A DNA stretch of 64,000 nucleotides from Myxococcales bacterium (GTDB lineage Bacteria > Myxococcota_A > Polyangia > Fen-1088). The stretch spans positions 1 through 64,000 of the forward strand of contig JANXXE010000014.1 in NCBI GenBank assembly GCA_025350815.1, written 5' to 3'. A model generated the notes under the pieces. The model had not been told where the DNA came from, searched no databases, and saw only the letters and a list, made by a program, of their open reading frames with translations. This document shows positions 59,720 through 64,000 of the stretch, in pieces; the stretch's first letter is position 1, and every line of letters begins with the position of its first letter. The position numbers were made by a program, and so were the translations under genes.

Positions 59720-62182
59720 GTGCGATATCTCCGTCACTTCATGCAGCAGACTGGCCCGTCACCGCCCGGGCGCCCGCGGCGCCTGCTGAACGCCGCATTA
59801 CTGATCCTCGCAGCGGCACTGGCCTTCCGGGCCGCGCGCGCCAAGGCGGGGTACTGGAATACTGATGACGCGGCCATCACCTATGTGCACGCGTTTGCCC
59901 TGGCCGATCACGGCTCGGCGTCGGCCTATGCGGAAGGGCCCAGCGTCGAGGGCTACAGCAACCCACTGCTTTACGGTCTTGTCGCAGCCCTGCGATTCGT
60001 CCATCTCTTCGATCCGATCAGGACCCACCTCGTTGTCGAAGCAGCGCTATTCGGACTGGCGGTCTTGTGCGTCTTCCTGACCGTGGCGGCGCGGGCCGGA
60101 CAAGGGGCGGCAGGTCTCGCTGCGGCTGCGTTTGTGCTGTCCGAGTTGATGACACCCGCAACCTGGGCCTGGTACGGCTCGGGCCTCGAGAACGCGCTGC
60201 TGACGGCGGGGCTGGCCGCGTTGCTTTGGCGGGCCGACGTGATCCTACGAAACGGCGCCCGTCCCCTGGTGGATGGTTGTCTGGCGTTGGCAGTGGCGCT
60301 GATCCGTCCAGAAGCGGTCTTGTACGCGGCAGCGTTCCATATCTTTCTGTTGGCGACAGTGCTGCTGCGTGGGCGTCGTTCCCAGGCAGGCCACCTCAGA
60401 GGAATCTTCGGCGCGATGTTGGTCTCCTTGCTTCTGGCGGCGACCTTGCTGGCACTGCGATACGCTGTCTACCGAGATCTTCTTCCGAATACCTACTACG
60501 CCAAGATCACCGGCACGGGCTTCATGGCTCACCTGCGCCCGTATGTTTTGCCTCTGATGGGCGGCTACCACTACACCTATGCCTTTGCGGCGTCGACCGT
60601 GGTTCTGTTGCTGCTGCCGGCCTGGCGCGCGCCCGGTTTTCTGCTGTTGTTGCTATGGCTGGGCAGCACCCTGTTGCCGGGTTTCAAGGGTTCCGACTGG
60701 ATGGGCGAGCACCGTTTCGCCACGGCCCTGTTCGCGACCGGCCACATCGCCTTCGGACTTCTGGTGGGCGCCTGCTACTCGTCGGGCGGCACGGCCCACG
60801 CGCGACGGGCGCAGCTGTCAGCCGGCGCGTTGGTCGTCGCCGCGGCCGTCTTGCTGCATCTGCGAGGCAACCCGATCCTGTCGCCGCCCCCCTTGCATCC
60901 GATCACCATCGGCGAAATTGCGTACGAACAAGGCGCCCGCCGCATTGATCACCAACGCCGCCTGGGACTGATAAACCCGACGGTGATTCTGCCAGACGCT
61001 GGCGGCAGTCAGCTTGTCGGTGGCTTTCGGATGCTCGACTCGGGCCGCTTGACGGACTACCAACTGGCGCACCTATGGGGAACGCGCCCGCGCCTGCCCG
61101 AGATCAACCAGTACGAACACCAGGAACAGCGGGCTGACCTGGTAGACGGCAACGCGATCGCGTTCTGGTCCTTCGACCTGGCCCAAATCGGTTGGCATTT
61201 CCTCCGCAACCCGGACCTGAGGATGCTGCCCCGACGCGAACTGGTCGAGGTCGCCGACCTTCCCGCCGGCCTCACCCCCGTCATCGATCAGCCGGACTGT
61301 CGCATTTATGTGTCCGAATCCACCGTCTGGACAGCGGCCCCGTCCGGACTTGTGCGGGTCGAAGTGCTGGTGCAGCGGGCGTCCGCGGTGGGCATCCGGA
61401 ATATTCGGGCCACGGCCCGCCTCGGCGACCACGATACCGACACCGCCCGCCTGGTGCCGTACGGCGACGATCTGGGCCCGGGCATCGAACGACGCGCATT
61501 CTTGCTGGGCGCGCCCGCCGCCGCCGGTCGCTACGACGTCACATTAACTGTGCAACTGCCGGACGGGACGACGCCCCAAACAGTGGCAATCGGTGTCGTC
61601 GAGGTTCTGGCCGATCCGCAGCGACGGGCAGAAGCCATCCGCCAGCGGCTGACACAACCCGGCGTCGACGCCCGCCAGCAAGCGCGCCTTTTGGCGACGT
61701 TCCGTGAGCAGTCCATCGAACGTTTGCGCCACCGGGACTGGGTGGCCCAGGCCGACGGCCTGCACCTGGCCAGCCTGAAACGCAGCGCCGAACAGTCCGT
61801 CTTCCTTGCGCGTCTGACGTGGGACGCGCGCATGGCGTCGCAGCAGGATGTGCCCCACGAACTGGATTCCCTGTCCGCGACTGTCATCGACGCCGTTTTG
61901 CAGGACGCCGGGTGTGAGAAACGCGCGCCTGCGGACACCATACTGTGCCTGGGCCAGACGGTAGACTGGCTGCGCGGCCTCGGCTACTTCGGTGTGGCAG
62001 ACCGTCTTGATGTCCGACAACAGTCTGCTGCGGTCTTTGCGCGCCTGGACGGCGCCGATCTTCCCGTCCGCTACCGCGCGCTGGTCGGACTGACGCTGCT
62101 TTGGCCCGCGGATATGACCCGGCAGAAGGAACTGCTGGCGCTGCGCGAACAATTGTCGCCGCTGCCTGTTCTGCGCCCGTAA
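59720..62182 (+). CDS. GT-C fold integral membrane glycosyltransferase-like protein
   Basis: NTDDAAITYVHAFALADHGSASAYAEGPSVEGYSNPLLYGL, LLPNTYYAKITG, multiple TM helices followed by a soluble C-terminal domain; resembles arabinofuranosyltransferase-type GT-C proteins. Confidence 0.7.
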   Translation: MRYLRHFMQQTGPSPPGRPRRLLNAALLILAAALAFRAARAKAGYWNTDDAAITYVHAFALADHGSASAYAEGPSVEGYSNPLLYGLVAALRFVHLFDPIRTHLVVEAALFGLAVLCVFLTVAARAGQGAAGLAAAAFVLSELMTPATWAWYGSGLENALLTAGLAALLWRADVILRNGARPLVDGCLALAVALIRPEAVLYAAAFHIFLLATVLLRGRRSQAGHLRGIFGAMLVSLLLAATLLALRYAVYRDLLPNTYYAKITGTGFMAHLRPYVLPLMGGYHYTYAFAASTVVLLLLPAWRAPGFLLLLLWLGSTLLPGFKGSDWMGEHRFATALFATGHIAFGLLVGACYSSGGTAHARRAQLSAGALVVAAAVLLHLRGNPILSPPPLHPITIGEIAYEQGARRIDHQRRLGLINPTVILPDAGGSQLVGGFRMLDSGRLTDYQLAHLWGTRPRLPEINQYEHQEQRADLVDGNAIAFWSFDLAQIGWHFLRNPDLRMLPRRELVEVADLPAGLTPVIDQPDCRIYVSESTVWTAAPSGLVRVEVLVQRASAVGIRNIRATARLGDHDTDTARLVPYGDDLGPGIERRAFLLGAPAAAGRYDVTLTVQLPDGTTPQTVAIGVVEVLADPQRRAEAIRQRLTQPGVDARQQARLLATFREQSIERLRHRDWVAQADGLHLASLKRSAEQSVFLARLTWDARMASQQDVPHELDSLSATVIDAVLQDAGCEKRAPADTILCLGQTVDWLRGLGYFGVADRLDVRQQSAAVFARLDGADLPVRYRALVGLTLLWPADMTRQKELLALREQLSPLPVLRP

Positions 62183-62190
62183 GCCTCCCG

Positions 62191-63618
62191 TCAGATCTTG
62201 ACCTGCTTCCAGGTGCCGCGCCGGAACAGCGCCACACTGACCACGGCCAAGGTCGAAAAGGCGATGGCGATCGCCGCGAAGACCCCGGGTGGTCCGAAAC
62301 CCAACGGGCGCGCCAGCAACCACGCCAGCGGGATCTCCCAGCACCAGTGGCAGCCGAGGTTGATCAGCGTCGGCGTGCGCGTGTCCCCGGCGCCGTTGAA
62401 CGCCTGGGTCACGACCATGCCGTAGGCGTAGAACACAAAACCCGCGCTGACGATTCGCAGCGCGTGCGTGCCGTGCGCGAGGACCCCAGCCTCGGTGGTG
62501 AAAAGCCGCACGATGGCCTCGCCGAAGATCACGAACAGCAAGCCCGTGCCTCCCAGAAAAATCAGGTTGTAAAATGCGGCTCGCCAAACGGCCTGTTCGG
62601 CGCGCTGCGGGTTTCCGGCGCCCAGATTCTGACCCACCAGGGTCGCAGCCGCGTTCGCCATGCCCCACGATGGCAAAAGGGCGAACAGCACAACCCGTAC
62701 CGCGATGGTGTACCCCGCCAGGGCGGCGCTGCCAAAGGTGGAAAGGATACGCACCAGGCCCACCCAACTGGTCGTCCCGATTAGCGACTGGAAGACACCG
62801 CTGCGGCAGATGCGCATGATGGTGCGAAGAGATTCGCGGTCGACCCGCAGGTGCGCACGGCGGATCACGAGGTTCCCGCGGCCCGCGGCCAACGCCCGCA
62901 ACTGGTACAGGACACCCGTGCCGCGACCGATTGTCGTCGCGATCGCGGCGCCCACGACCCCCAGTTTCGGGAACGGCCCCCAGCCAAAAACCAAGAAGGG
63001 GCCAAGCGCGATGTTGATGCTGTTCGCCAGCCACAACGTGCGCATGGCGATGGCGGCATCCCCGGCGCCCCGGAAGGCTGCATTGATGAGGAAAAGCAAC
63101 ACCACTGTCACGCTGCCGCCCAGCATGACGCGCGTGAAGCCAGCACCCACCGCCACCACCGCCGGCGACGCACCCATGGCCGCCAGCAACTTCGGCCCAA
63201 GAGCGCCGCCCAGCAGGCCCACCATCACCGACAGGCCGACGCCCAGGAGAATCGCCTGGACTGCCCCGCGTGCGGCGCCGTCGGGATCCTTTTCGCCCGT
63301 GCGTCGGGACACGACGGCAGCCACGCCCATGGAAAGGCCCATGGCCAGCGCATAGATGAGGATCAGCATGGATTCCGTCAGACCGACGGCGGCCACCGCG
63401 TTCGCGCCCAGTTTCGACACCCAGAAAATGTCCACGACGGCAAAGACCGACTCCATGATCATTTCGAGGACCATGGGAATGGCGATCAGCGCGATGGCGC
63501 GCCCTGGCGCTAACCGCGTGAGATCACGACGTGAGCCTCCCAGCGCCTCGCGTACAAGGGACCACAGGGACTGACCTTCGGGGGCTGGGGCCTCGGGTCT
63601 GACCGGCAATGCGCTCAT
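62191..63618 (-). CDS. MATE family efflux transporter
   Basis: IALIAIPMVLEMIMESVFAVVDIFWVSKLGANAVAAVGLTESMLILIYALAMGLSMGVAAVVSRRTGEKDPDGA. Confidence 0.96.
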   Translation of the reverse strand: MSALPVRPEAPAPEGQSLWSLVREALGGSRRDLTRLAPGRAIALIAIPMVLEMIMESVFAVVDIFWVSKLGANAVAAVGLTESMLILIYALAMGLSMGVAAVVSRRTGEKDPDGAARGAVQAILLGVGLSVMVGLLGGALGPKLLAAMGASPAVVAVGAGFTRVMLGGSVTVVLLFLINAAFRGAGDAAIAMRTLWLANSINIALGPFLVFGWGPFPKLGVVGAAIATTIGRGTGVLYQLRALAAGRGNLVIRRAHLRVDRESLRTIMRICRSGVFQSLIGTTSWVGLVRILSTFGSAALAGYTIAVRVVLFALLPSWGMANAAATLVGQNLGAGNPQRAEQAVWRAAFYNLIFLGGTGLLFVIFGEAIVRLFTTEAGVLAHGTHALRIVSAGFVFYAYGMVVTQAFNGAGDTRTPTLINLGCHWCWEIPLAWLLARPLGFGPPGVFAAIAIAFSTLAVVSVALFRRGTWKQVKI

Positions 63619-63727
63619 GGGGGTGGGGAACTGTATCCTCAAGCGGTCGGCGAAAACGCCCGATCCCTGGTCACATCAAAGTCCCGGGCAGTGACGCGCG
63701 GGCCATTGCCACGCCAGCAGGAGAGCC

Positions 63728-64000
63728 ATGACGCGATTGAGCCTTAGCCTGTATTGCCTGTTTGCCGGAAGCGCAGCCCTGGTACTGGGCGGCTGCGGCG
63801 GCGAGAAACAGAACGGATCGCCGGGCGGCGGTGGCCAGGGGGGCGTGGCGGCCAAGGGCGGAACCGACGGCGCCGTGCCGACAACGCGCGCCCTGCGAAT
63901 CGTCTCTGCACCTGTGCAGAACGCCAGCACGGGCGAGCGCACGCGCTACCGCGTGGTCGCGTCCCAAGCAGGCGCCACCTACTCGCTCAAGCGCGCGCCG
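63728..64000 (+). CDS. Lipoprotein, truncated by window edge
   Basis: ATG at 63728 reads MTRLSLSLYCLFAGSAALVLGGCGGEKQNGSPGGGGQGG...; lipobox VLGGC; open to the end of the window. Confidence 0.6.
   Translation, partial: MTRLSLSLYCLFAGSAALVLGGCGGEKQNGSPGGGGQGGVAAKGGTDGAVPTTRALRIVSAPVQNASTGERTRYRVVASQAGATYSLKRAP

Overview
High-GC, gene-dense bacterial chromosomal window. It is probably from a Myxococcota/deltaproteobacterial lineage, judging by a MYXO-CTERM-like C-terminus, a TIGR04551-like outer-membrane protein and an ACIII respiratory operon. I recognise about 54 protein genes. I saw no rRNA, tRNA, CRISPR array or insertion sequence. Main blocks: (1) a BlaI repressor and BlaR1-like M56 sensor protease with a strong operator-like dyad; (2) an AbiEi/AbiEii-type type IV toxin-antitoxin pair; (3) a collinear run of DUF4175-like, M1/MA-like TPR metallopeptidase, Cys-rich beta-helix lipoprotein, MoxR, DUF58 and BatA-like genes; (4) NagZ, PPTase, Mce, a TIGR04551-like protein, a TPR protein, FTR1 and DUF423; (5) a 12.5-kb Alternative Complex III (actABCDEF), SCO and A2-type caa3 oxidase operon; (6) a TonB-dependent receptor and a propeller-like lipoprotein; (7) a regulatory PTS block (rpoN, hpf, ptsN, hprK, rapZ, IIA-Man, ptsH, ptsI) with no EIIB/EIIC; (8) pyrG with a possible SD-sequestering leader hairpin; (9) several secreted or outer-membrane hypotheticals, trmO/queG, a secreted clan-CD-like protease fused to PDZ and TlpA-like thioredoxin domains, a GT-C-like membrane enzyme and a MATE transporter. 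The items most worth a second look are the protease-PDZ-thioredoxin fusion, the metalloprotease/beta-helix insertion in the MoxR/Bat operon, the pyrG leader, the 11-bp helical-phase repeats upstream of rpoN, the double gene truncation near 14,985, and a (GC)n frameshift in the TPR gene. All family names come from reading motifs by eye; no database search was run.
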